From Halotalea alkalilenta DSM 17697 (GTDB lineage Bacteria > Pseudomonadota > Gammaproteobacteria > Pseudomonadales > Halomonadaceae): 64,000 nucleotides of DNA. Where the stretch lies: positions 124,001 through 188,000 of the forward strand of contig NZ_JHYY01000013.1 of the NCBI RefSeq assembly GCF_000621205.1. Direction: 5' to 3'. Below, piece after piece: positions 44,260-52,111 of this stretch. The notes beneath the pieces were generated by a model. The model worked only from the letters and a program-made list of their open reading frames with translations, did no database searches and was not told where the DNA came from. A program made the position numbers and the translations under genes. The first letter of the stretch is position 1. Each line of letters begins with the position of its first letter.

Positions 44260-45135
44260 CTATCGCCTCATCAACGGGTTGAGCGCAACGATACGGGCGA
44301 ACAGCGCGCAGATCACAAGCACCGCCGCCAGCACCACCACCGCCATCGCCGCGGCGATGTTCCAGTTGAATCCGCGCACCTGCGTCTCGATCAGCTGGGC
44401 GATCATCATGTCCCGCGGCCCGCCCACCAGGGCGGGGGTGATGTAGAAGCCGATCGACAGGGTGAAGACCAGCACCGCACCGGCGGCGACACCCGGCATG
44501 GACAGCGGCAAGGTGACTTGGCGAAAGCTGGCGAAAGGACCCGCGCCCAAGCCTTTGGCGGCGTCGACCAGACGCCAGTCGAAGGACTTGAGCGTGGCGT
44601 AGAGCGGCAGCACGACGAAGGGCAGCAGCACATGGACCATCGCGATGTAGACCGCCGTGCGCGTGTTGAGCAGCTGCATCGGGCGCTCGAGCAGGCCGAT
44701 GTTGACCAGCGTATCGTTGATCACTCCCCGCCTGCCCAACAGCACCATCCACGCGTAGGTGCGAACCAGGATCGAGGTCCAGAACGGCATCAGCACCAGC
44801 AGCAGCAGGATGTTGGCGACGCTGGTCCTGGTCCGGGCGATGAAGTAAGCCAGTGGATATCCGAGCAGCAGGCAGAGCACGGTGGTGATCAGGCTGATCG
44901 TCATGGTGATCTGCATCACCCGCCAGAAGGCGCCGTCGGAGAGCACTGCTCTGAACGCCGATAGCGACCAGCCTTCGCCACTCTCCAGCGAACGCAGCAG
45001 CATGCTGAACACCGGGGTTAGGTAGAAGAGCGCGATGAAGGCGATCAGCGGCAGGATCAGCAGCGCCGTGCGGTCGAACCGCAAGACGGCCCTGCCGCGA
45101 CGCCGGGATGAGTGCTTGGTCAAGGCCATCGTCAC
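44260..45135 (-). CDS. polyamine-type ABC transporter permease (PotB/PotH-like)
   Basis: A 291-residue permease with a basic N-terminus (KHSSRRRGRAVLRFDR), six membrane segments and the EAA loop VDAAKGLGAGPFASFRQVTLPLSMPGVAAGAVLVF. It is the first gene of the importer operon. Its promoter and a palindrome lie directly upstream (45218-45274). The start may be at 45135 or at the second ATG, 45129. Confidence 0.9.
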   Translation of the reverse strand: MTMALTKHSSRRRGRAVLRFDRTALLILPLIAFIALFYLTPVFSMLLRSLESGEGWSLSAFRAVLSDGAFWRVMQITMTISLITTVLCLLLGYPLAYFIARTRTSVANILLLLVLMPFWTSILVRTYAWMVLLGRRGVINDTLVNIGLLERPMQLLNTRTAVYIAMVHVLLPFVVLPLYATLKSFDWRLVDAAKGLGAGPFASFRQVTLPLSMPGVAAGAVLVFTLSIGFYITPALVGGPRDMMIAQLIETQVRGFNWNIAAAMAVVVLAAVLVICALFARIVALNPLMRR

Positions 45136-45217
45136 GAAGTTGTCCTTATTGGAATTTTGGCCGTGAGGGTCTGCACCAGCGAGATCCTGCGATGGATGTC
45201 GCGTGGCTGCTTGCTAA

Positions 45218-45246
45218 CTGATACCGGAGTCTCGAGTTTTTGTAAA
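45218..45246 (-). promoter_or_regulatory. promoter of the polyamine-type importer operon
   Basis: On the minus strand TTTACA (complement of 45241-45246), a 17-bp spacer and TATCAG (complement of 45218-45223) form a sigma-70-like promoter about 80 bp before the first permease gene. Confidence 0.55.
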
Positions 45247-45248
45247 GA

Positions 45249-45274
45249 GTGAAATTATTGGTATGAAATTTCAC
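45249..45274. promoter_or_regulatory. palindrome upstream of the importer promoter (GTGAAATT-N10-AATTTCAC)
   Basis: Perfect 8-nt arms GTGAAATT and AATTTCAC with a 10-bp centre sit immediately upstream of the -35 box, roughly -40 to -65, an activator-type position. The nearby XRE-cupin regulator is the obvious candidate binder. Confidence 0.6.
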
Positions 45275-45396
45275 GAAAGAGAAAACAGGCAGTGATCGAA
45301 GGACCAGCCCTTGCGCGCCCATAGCTCGGATGCAGGCGCCCGGACGCAGCGCAAGGAGGCAGGTAAAGCGGCGCGCAGGGCGCGAGGAAAACGAGC

Positions 45397-45421
45397 GAGC
45401 CGGCGACTCCCGCGCCGGCTC
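45397..45421 (-). terminator. intrinsic terminator of the XRE-cupin gene
   Basis: GAGCCGGCG and CGCCGGCTC form a perfect 9-bp stem 3 bp after the stop; on the minus strand it is followed by GCTCGTTTTCC. Confidence 0.75.
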
Positions 45422-45424
45422 GGG

Positions 45425-46030
45425 TCAGTAAGAGGCGGGGCTCGCCACCCAGATCATCTCCGCGTTCTCATCGCCGACGCACCAGAAACGAATCATGCAG
45501 GTGGCGGGAAAGGCGAAGGAGTCGCCCGCCTCGAGGCGATAAGGCTTGGCATCGACCTCGAGCATCACCGTCCCCGACAGCACGGTGCCGCATTTGAATC
45601 CCTGAGGATGGTTGTAGGGGGTATCGCCCGTGCTACCACCGGGCTTGAGCGTCATCCGGCACATCTGGATCCCGGTGCAGGCGTCCGGCGTCAGCAGCTC
45701 CTTGACCGTTCTCTTCTCGCCGAGATCGAGAATCCGGCGCCGGCGATGACGCACGACGATGCCATCGTCGGGGTCGTCCTGCGAGGTTCCCGCATCGTCG
45801 AACAGCCATGCCACCGGCATCTCCAGCGCCGCGCAGATCGCCGTCATCGAGTTGATCGATGGCATGGTCAGGCCACGTTCGATCTGGCTGAGCTGGCCGA
45901 TGGAGATGCCAGCGAGGCTGGAAACCTCCTGCAGCGACATGTTGCGCACCTTGCGGCGCAGTCGCAGTCGCATGCCGAGCCCGCCCTTGCTGTCCTTTTC
46001 CTGCGCCGGCAGGCGCTGAGTTGCGCGCAT
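45425..46030 (-). CDS. XRE family regulator with C-terminal cupin domain (PuuR-like)
   Basis: A 201-residue regulator: HTH at residues about 20-72 (RLRLRRKVRNMSLQEVSSLAGISIGQLSQIERGLTMPSINSMTAICAALE) and a cupin_2 effector domain at about 120-198 (PYNHPQGFKCGTVLSGTVMLEVDAKPYRLEAGDSFAFPA). This architecture is that of PuuR, the putrescine-catabolism repressor. It has its own promoter (46057-46085) and terminator, and lies between the importer operon and the M20 peptidase, so it probably controls the whole 38-47 kb locus. Confidence 0.88.
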   Translation of the reverse strand: MRATQRLPAQEKDSKGGLGMRLRLRRKVRNMSLQEVSSLAGISIGQLSQIERGLTMPSINSMTAICAALEMPVAWLFDDAGTSQDDPDDGIVVRHRRRRILDLGEKRTVKELLTPDACTGIQMCRMTLKPGGSTGDTPYNHPQGFKCGTVLSGTVMLEVDAKPYRLEAGDSFAFPATCMIRFWCVGDENAEMIWVASPASY

Positions 46031-46056
46031 CGTCTTCCCTTTCTGATATTTTTCTG

Positions 46057-46085
46057 ATACTAAAATAATAGAACAATAATTTCAA
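46057..46085 (-). promoter_or_regulatory. promoter of the XRE-cupin gene with tandem TTCTGATA repeats
   Basis: On the minus strand TTGAAA (complement of 46080-46085), 17 bp and TAGTAT (complement of 46057-46062) lie 27 bp before the start. On the plus strand TTCTGATA occurs at 46041-46048 and 46052-46059, an 11-bp period that covers the -10 and the transcription start, suggesting autoregulation. Confidence 0.55.
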
Positions 46086-46267
46086 TCAGATGGAAACCAC
46101 CATCCGGCCAGCGAATGAAGCCTGAGCCACCGATACCAGCGTCAGCTCCCAATGCGGCCGTCGGCATACGACGAGCGCAGCGGCCTGGCTGAATCACCAT
46201 ACCGAGCGTCAGGGCCACCCTCCCTTCCCTTGCATGCACAGGTGATGGGGCAAAGATACAGGAACCG

Positions 46268-47401
46268 ATGATGTCACCGATTGACCTTCCCTTCGATCTC
46301 GAGCGGATGCTGAGCGGACTCAAGACCTGGGTCGAGTGCGAAAGCCCCACCACCGACGCCGCCGCGGTGGACCGGATGATGGACCTGGCCAGCTACGACC
46401 TCGCAGCCGCCGGCGCGAGTATCGAGCGCATCCCCGGACGCAAGGGGTTCGGCGGTTCGGTCAGGGCACGCTTCCCGCACCGCAATCCCGGCGCCCCCGG
46501 GATACTGGTGGCGGGCCACCTGGATACCGTCCATCCCCTCGGCACGCTGGACAAACTGCCCTTCAGGCGCGAGGGAGCGCTGTGCTACGGCCCCGGGATC
46601 ATGGACATGAAGGGCGGCAACTACGCCAGCCTGGAAGCCATGAAGCAGCTCCTGCGGGCGGGCATCGAGACGCCGCTGCCGGTGACTTTCCTCTTCACCC
46701 CAGACGAAGAGTTCGGCACCCCCTCGACCCGCGAGCTGATCGAGACCGAAGCGGCCAAGCACCGCTACGTGCTGATTCCCGAGCCTGCGATGCCCGACGG
46801 AGGCGTGATCACCGGCCGCTACGCGATCGCCCGGTTCGGCCTGCAAACCCGCGGACGCCCGAGCCATGCCGGCTCGCTGCTGGCCGAGGGCCGCTCCGCC
46901 ATCGCGGAGATGGCTCGCCGGCTGCTGCAGATAGAGGCGATGACCTCCGAGGACTGCACTTTCAGCGTCGGCGTGATCCGCGCGGGGCAGTGGGTCAACT
47001 GCGTGTCCTCGAGCTGCGATGCCGGGGCCTTGAGCATGGCCAAGCGGCAGTCCGACCTCGAGCGGGGAGTGCGCATGATGCTCGAGCTGTCGGGAGAGGC
47101 CAATGGCGTCGAATTCGAGGTGACCAGGGGGGTGACCCGGCCGGTCTGGGAACCCTCTCCCGAGACCATGGCGCTGTTCGACGTGGCCCGGGAAGTTGCG
47201 GGCGAAATCGGCTTCGAGATCACCGCCAACAGCGTCGGCGGCGGCTCGGACGGGAACTTCACCGGCGCGATGGGCATTCCCACCCTGGACGGGCTGGGCG
47301 TTCGCGGCGAGGGACTGCACACCCTGAACGAGCACATCGAGGTAGAGAGCCTGATCGAGCGTGCGCGCCTGATGGCCGGGCTACTGACCCGGCTGCGTTG
47401 A
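46268..47401 (+). CDS. M20 family metallopeptidase (carboxypeptidase G2-like)
   Basis: A 377-residue zinc amidohydrolase. VAGHLDTVHPLG supplies a zinc His and Asp, GPGIMDMKGG the bridging Asp, FTPDEEFGTPSTREL the catalytic Glu pair, and the final LHTLNEHIEVESL the last zinc His. The lid domain begins near RYAIARFGLQTRGRPSHAG. There is no signal peptide. CPG2-type enzymes remove C-terminal glutamate from N-acylated amino acids; beside an amine-oxidation locus it could release glutamate or an amino acid from a gamma-glutamyl intermediate. It is divergent from the XRE-cupin gene. Confidence 0.88.
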   Translation: MMSPIDLPFDLERMLSGLKTWVECESPTTDAAAVDRMMDLASYDLAAAGASIERIPGRKGFGGSVRARFPHRNPGAPGILVAGHLDTVHPLGTLDKLPFRREGALCYGPGIMDMKGGNYASLEAMKQLLRAGIETPLPVTFLFTPDEEFGTPSTRELIETEAAKHRYVLIPEPAMPDGGVITGRYAIARFGLQTRGRPSHAGSLLAEGRSAIAEMARRLLQIEAMTSEDCTFSVGVIRAGQWVNCVSSSCDAGALSMAKRQSDLERGVRMMLELSGEANGVEFEVTRGVTRPVWEPSPETMALFDVAREVAGEIGFEITANSVGGGSDGNFTGAMGIPTLDGLGVRGEGLHTLNEHIEVESLIERARLMAGLLTRLR

Positions 47402-47534
47402 AGCCGACGAGAGGCGAGCGCCAGAACCCTCCAGCGTCTAGAATGCCCTGCACTGAATTGACGATGCGTCCCGCTCGCTGACCGCTATGGGTCGGGGAGC
47501 GGGCGCCTCGGCCGCTATCGATCCAGAGGTATTC

Positions 47535-48878
47535 TTGGCGCGTCCTTCTCCTTCATCCTCCACCGCTGCGGCCTCCTCCCCCTCGGTCTGGCGTCTGGCC
47601 TGGCCGATCATCCTCTCCAACGTCAGCGTGCCGCTGCTCGGGCTGATCGGCACCGCAGTGATCGGCCACCTGCCGGATGCGCGCTACCTTGGTGCGGTGA
47701 CCCTCGGCACCACGCTGTTCAGCCTGCTGTTCTGGGCCTTCGGCTTCCTGCGCATGGGCACCACCGGACTGACCTCCCAGGCTCATGGGCGCTCGGACGC
47801 CGCTTCGGTGCGCGCGCTGCTGCTGCAGTCGCTGGCGCTGGCGGCGTCGATCGGCATGGTGCTGATCGTGCTTTCGCCCTGGTTGATCCCATTCGCTCTG
47901 GGATTGATCGGCGGCGAGCCCGAGGTCCAGGCGCTGGCGGCGGAGTATGCGCGAATCAGGATCTTCTCGGCGCCGGCGGTGCTGGCCAACTATGTGGTGA
48001 TCGGCTGGTTCCTCGGCCAGCAGAATGCCAGGGCGACGCTGATCCTGATGGTCTTCGGCAACCTGCTCAACATCGCTCTGACCCTGGCGCTGGTGCTCGG
48101 CGTCGGGCTCAAGAGCGACGGGGTCGCCTGGGCGGCCCTGGTGGCCGACCATGCCACCCTCGCGCTGGCGGCGTGGCTGGTCCGCTCGCGCGGCCGCGAG
48201 CTGGCTGGGCGTTTCACGCTTGCGGCGCTGCGCGGACTGGCCGGCTACGCCGCGCTGTTCCAGGTCAACCGGCACCTTTTCGTACGCACCCTGTGCCTGC
48301 TCTTCGCTACCGCGTTCTTCACCTCGCGCGGGGCCGAGGCGGGCACCACCGTGCTCGCCGCCAATGCGGTACTGATGCAGTTCGTGATGCTGACCTCGTT
48401 CGCCCTCGATGGCTTCGCCCAGGCCGCCGAAGCGCTCACCGGGCGCGCGGTGGGGGCACGCCGGTTCGACCAGTTCGCCGCTGCGGTACGCGCCTGCGCG
48501 CGCTTCTCGCTGTACACCGCGATCGCTGCGGCGGCATCGTTCGCGCTGGCCGGGCCGTGGATGATCGACCTGCTCACCGGCATCGAAGAGGTGCGTGCGA
48601 CCGCGCGCGACTACCTGCCCTGGCTTACGCTGATGCCGCTGATCGCGGTGTGGAGCTACCTGCTCGACGGAGTCTTCATCGGCGCCACCGAAACCAAGGC
48701 GATGCGCGATACTCTACTGCTGTCGCTGGCGATCTACCTGCCGAGCTGGTACCTGTTGCAGGGTTTCGGCAATCATGGGCTGTGGCTCGCCTTCAGCCTG
48801 TTCACCCTGACCCGCTCGGTGAGCCTCGGCGCGATCTACCTGCGCAGGCGCAAGGGCGCCTGGCGCGACAGCGCTTGA
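47535..48878 (+). CDS. MATE family efflux transporter (DinF-like)
   Basis: A 447-residue multidrug/Na+ antiporter with twelve membrane segments in two halves (RLAWPIILSNVSVPLLGLIGTAVIGHLPDARYLGAVTLGTT opens the first). The TTG at 47535 is preceded by AGAGG at 5 nt; the ATG at 47487 in frame has no ribosome-binding site and would add 16 polar residues. Length and sequence fit DinF. Substrate not deducible. Confidence 0.87.
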   Translation: MARPSPSSSTAAASSPSVWRLAWPIILSNVSVPLLGLIGTAVIGHLPDARYLGAVTLGTTLFSLLFWAFGFLRMGTTGLTSQAHGRSDAASVRALLLQSLALAASIGMVLIVLSPWLIPFALGLIGGEPEVQALAAEYARIRIFSAPAVLANYVVIGWFLGQQNARATLILMVFGNLLNIALTLALVLGVGLKSDGVAWAALVADHATLALAAWLVRSRGRELAGRFTLAALRGLAGYAALFQVNRHLFVRTLCLLFATAFFTSRGAEAGTTVLAANAVLMQFVMLTSFALDGFAQAAEALTGRAVGARRFDQFAAAVRACARFSLYTAIAAAASFALAGPWMIDLLTGIEEVRATARDYLPWLTLMPLIAVWSYLLDGVFIGATETKAMRDTLLLSLAIYLPSWYLLQGFGNHGLWLAFSLFTLTRSVSLGAIYLRRRKGAWRDSA

Positions 48879-48908
48879 ATCCAATTCTCAAGGAAGAGGC
48901 ACGCGCCC

Positions 48909-49973
48909 ATGCAGCCCCCCGATCCCTACCGCCGCGGCTATGATCCCGCCCTGGGCGAGCGAGCACGCAAGCGTTTCAAGGCCTACCAGCCCCCGCCGGT
49001 CAGCCCGGCCCGCGCGCGCTTCCACGATTTGTGGGACGCGATCATCATCGTTGTGGTCTGCCTGAGCCTGGGCCTGATCCTGTTCGATACGCTCTACCGC
49101 TGGACCGCGCTGCCGGCGCTTTTGGCGACCGCCTCTCCTTCGCTGAACGCAGCGGGTGGATGGCTCTCGGCCAACGCCACCCGCATCGATCTGATCTTCG
49201 TCGCCATCTTCGTCATCGACCTGATCGGCGGCTGGACCATGGCGATCATCGAGCGGCGTTACCACCGCTGGTTCTTCTACCCCTTCGTGCACTGGTACGA
49301 CGTGCTCGGCAGCCTGCCGATCGCGGGCCTGCGCTTTTTGCGCATACTGCGCGTGATCGGCCTGGTCGCGCGACTGCAAAGGCGCGGCGTGATCGAGATC
49401 CGCGACTGGCGGATCTATCGCTTCTTCAACAAGTACTACCAGGTCGCGCTCGAGGAGCTTGCCGATCGCGTCGCGATCAAGCTGATGACCAGCGCCCAGG
49501 AGGAGATCCGCCTCGGCGATAGTCTACCCAGGCGGATGGTCGACGAAGTGCTCGCGCCACGCCGCGATGTGCTGGTGGGGTTGATCAGCGAGCGGCTGAA
49601 CGGGCTGGTCGCCTTCGCCCGCGACCGGCATCGCGGCGACCTGGAGCGCTACCTGATCTCGAGCACCCGCAAGGTACTCGACGAGAACCCGCGCCTGCGC
49701 ACGCTCAAGGCCCTGCCATTCGGCGACCATATGGCGCGCAGCCTCGAAAGCAGCCTGATCGATGTGATCCAACGGCTGGTGCGGGATTCCAACCAGGCGC
49801 TGTCGTCGGATCAGTTCCAGCAGGCCACCGAACGGCTGGTCGGCGACGTCTTCGATCGCGCGCTCGCAGACCCCGCGCTCAGCGACGGCCGGCTGGAGGA
49901 GACCCTGATCGACGTGCTCGAAGTGCTCAAGGACGAGATCCAGCTCCAGCGCTGGAAAGAGCGCTACGGCTGA
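48909..49973 (+). CDS. voltage-sensor-like membrane protein without a pore
   Basis: A 354-residue protein. Residues about 40-165 contain four hydrophobic segments: S1 about 43-60, S2 about 93-110 with acidic residues (RIDLIFVAIFVIDLIGG), S3 about 121-139 (WYDVLGSLP), and an S4-like helix at 141-160 with Arg at every third position (LRFLRILRVIGLVARLQRRG). No pore helix or selectivity filter follows; residues 165-354 are a soluble, helical, charged domain. This resembles the ion-transport voltage-sensor fold. GGAAGAGGC lies upstream of the ATG. Function unknown. Confidence 0.75.
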   Translation: MQPPDPYRRGYDPALGERARKRFKAYQPPPVSPARARFHDLWDAIIIVVVCLSLGLILFDTLYRWTALPALLATASPSLNAAGGWLSANATRIDLIFVAIFVIDLIGGWTMAIIERRYHRWFFYPFVHWYDVLGSLPIAGLRFLRILRVIGLVARLQRRGVIEIRDWRIYRFFNKYYQVALEELADRVAIKLMTSAQEEIRLGDSLPRRMVDEVLAPRRDVLVGLISERLNGLVAFARDRHRGDLERYLISSTRKVLDENPRLRTLKALPFGDHMARSLESSLIDVIQRLVRDSNQALSSDQFQQATERLVGDVFDRALADPALSDGRLEETLIDVLEVLKDEIQLQRWKERYG

Positions 49974-49977
49974 TCGA

Positions 49978-51378
49978 TCAAAGCGGCTCGAGCGGCAGCT
50001 CCTGCGGGGTCTCGAGCTGGGCCACCAGGCGGTCGAGGGCGTGAGCCAGCGTCTCGCGGTCGCGCGCGGCTCCCAGGCACAGCCGCACCGCCTGGGGCGC
50101 CGGTGAGTGGCCGATGCAGAACGGCTCGCTGGGGGTGAACAGGATCCGCTCGGCGGCGAGCCGCTCGAGCAGCGGGCCGGCGCGCTGGTCCAGCGGCAGG
50201 GTGAGCCAGAGGAAGGTCGAACCGCGCTGGCCGCGCGGCGAGTAGCCGGCCAGGCGCTCGACGGCTAGATCGTAGCGCGCCTCGAGCTCGGCATTTTGCC
50301 ATTCGAGCATCCGCGCGGCGTCACCGCTTTCGATCCAGGCACAGACCAGCGCACTCATCAACGGCGGTGTCATCCAGCTCTGCGCCCGCAGCGCCCCGCG
50401 CAGGCGGGTCGCCGCCTGGTCGGGCATCCGCATCACGCCCTGGCGCAGGCCACCGCCGAATATCTTCGAAAACGAGAACAGGTAGAGCGTACGCTCGGGA
50501 GCGAGACGGTAGAGCGGCGAGCCCCTGAGCGCCTGGGGCAGATAGAGCACCCCATCCTCGAGCAGCCACCAATCGTGACGCCGCGCCGCCTCCACCAGAT
50601 GGCAGCGGCGCGCCTCGGACATCCAGCGTCCGGTCGGATTGTGCTGATCGGGCATCACATAGATCAGCTTCAGCGGCTGCTGGGCGTGGAGCCGCTCGAG
50701 CGCCGCCACGTCGATGCCCTGCGCGTCCTCCCCCACCCCGAGCGCCTTGACCCCGAGCTGGCGCGCGGCGCCCTGGAAGCCAGGGTAGGTCAGCTCGCAG
50801 CTGGCCGCCCGCTCGCCCGCGCGCAGCATCGCCGCCAGGGCGACGAAGATACCGTGCTGCCCGCCCTGGGTGAGCAGCAGCTCCTCGGCATCCACCGGCA
50901 GGCCGATCTCGCCCATGAACCCGGCGATGCACTGGCGGTGTTCGAGCAGCCCTTGCTCGCGCTGATAGCTGATCGACGCTTCGAGCATCTCCGCCCGTGC
51001 GCGAATACGCTCCATCGCACGCGCCAGGCCGGCGGCACGTTCGGGGTGGGGAGGCGCATGGGCGTGGCTCAGATCAATCGTCGAAGGCGGGTATTCGAAG
51101 GCGTTGGGCACCAGAAGCTGCTGGCGCGAGGAGATCGAGCTGGAGGAAACATAGGTGCCGCTGCCGACCCGGGCCTCGACCAGCCCCCGGCGCTCGGCCT
51201 CGGCATAGCCGCGCGTCACGGTACCGACGGTGACCCCGAGACGATCGGCGAGCTGGCGCTGCGGCGGCAGCTTGTCGTTCTCGCGCAGCTCTCCGCTGGC
51301 GATCGCCTTGCCGATCGCTTCGCATAGCGCACGGTAGCGGGGCCTGTCGGGAGCGAGCAGCGGCGTCCACATCGTCAT
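49978..51378 (-). CDS. MocR/PdxR-type regulator (GntR HTH fused to aminotransferase)
   Basis: A 466-residue protein: winged helix at residues about 15-80 (ALCEAIGKAIASGELRENDKLPPQRQLADRLGVTVGTVTRGYAEAERRGL), then a fold-type I PLP domain with MPDQHNPTGRWMSEARR, WLLEDGVLYL and the PLP-Lys region LFSFSKIFGGGLRQGVM. It is divergent from a LysE-type exporter gene and probably controls it. Start taken at the first ATG of ATG-ACG-ATG (51378 or 51372). Confidence 0.87.
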   Translation of the reverse strand: MTMWTPLLAPDRPRYRALCEAIGKAIASGELRENDKLPPQRQLADRLGVTVGTVTRGYAEAERRGLVEARVGSGTYVSSSSISSRQQLLVPNAFEYPPSTIDLSHAHAPPHPERAAGLARAMERIRARAEMLEASISYQREQGLLEHRQCIAGFMGEIGLPVDAEELLLTQGGQHGIFVALAAMLRAGERAASCELTYPGFQGAARQLGVKALGVGEDAQGIDVAALERLHAQQPLKLIYVMPDQHNPTGRWMSEARRCHLVEAARRHDWWLLEDGVLYLPQALRGSPLYRLAPERTLYLFSFSKIFGGGLRQGVMRMPDQAATRLRGALRAQSWMTPPLMSALVCAWIESGDAARMLEWQNAELEARYDLAVERLAGYSPRGQRGSTFLWLTLPLDQRAGPLLERLAAERILFTPSEPFCIGHSPAPQAVRLCLGAARDRETLAHALDRLVAQLETPQELPLEPL

Positions 51379-51496
51379 GGTGACAATAATCCGATTGCGT
51401 TGGAAATTGACTCGATTATGCTCAAAAAAAGGGCGCAATAAAAAGAAAAATTGGGCCATTCATCGAAAATTGAACCCATACAAAAGAATCACCGCC

Positions 51497-52102
51497 ATGA
51501 CTGCCAGCCTGCTGCTCTCGTTCGTGCTGTTCGCCTTCGTCGCCTCGATCACGCCGGGGCCGAACAATCTGATGCTGCTTCACTCCGGCGTGCATTTCGG
51601 CTTTCGCGCCAGCGTGCCGCACATGCTCGGGATCAGCTTCGGCTTCGCGCTGATGGTGGCGATGATCGGCTTCGGCCTGGGTGCCGCCTTCACTCGGTGG
51701 CCGTTGCTCGATACCCTGCTGCGCTGGCTCGGGGCGGGCTATTTCGTCTGGCTCGCCTGGCGGCTGGCGAGCGCCCCGGCTCAGCCGCCGAGGCCGGCCG
51801 AGCTCGGCGCCGCGCGCCCATTGAGCAGCCTCGGCGCCGCTGCGTTCCAGTGGGTCAATCCCAAGGCGTGGATCATGGCGATCGGCGCGGTGACGACTTT
51901 CGTCCCGGCACAGGACTACGCCTTCAACGTGCTGCTGATCAGCGCACTGTTCTGCCTGGTCAACCTGCCAAGCGTCGGCTGCTGGGCCTGGGCCGGCGAA
52001 CGGCTGCGGGTCTGGCTGGAGACGCCCTCGCGGATGCGCGCCTTCAACCTGACCATGGCCGCGCTGCTGCTCGCCTCGCTCTGGCCGGTACTGGCGGCCT
52101 GA
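51497..52102 (+). CDS. LysE/RhtB family amino-acid exporter
   Basis: A 201-residue membrane protein with about six segments. FVASITPGPNNLMLLHSGVHFGFRASVPHMLGISFGF is the family N-terminal signature, and FQWVNPKAWIMAIGA the second conserved block. It exports an amino acid or homoserine-lactone-like solute. The gene converges on the gamma-glutamyltransferase gene with 9 bp between stops. AT-rich sequence before the ATG (51379-51496) holds ATAATC ... GATTAT and two CGATT repeats that may bind the divergent MocR regulator. Confidence 0.9.
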   Translation: MTASLLLSFVLFAFVASITPGPNNLMLLHSGVHFGFRASVPHMLGISFGFALMVAMIGFGLGAAFTRWPLLDTLLRWLGAGYFVWLAWRLASAPAQPPRPAELGAARPLSSLGAAAFQWVNPKAWIMAIGAVTTFVPAQDYAFNVLLISALFCLVNLPSVGCWAWAGERLRVWLETPSRMRAFNLTMAALLLASLWPVLAA

Positions 52103-52111
52103 CCTGCGAGC

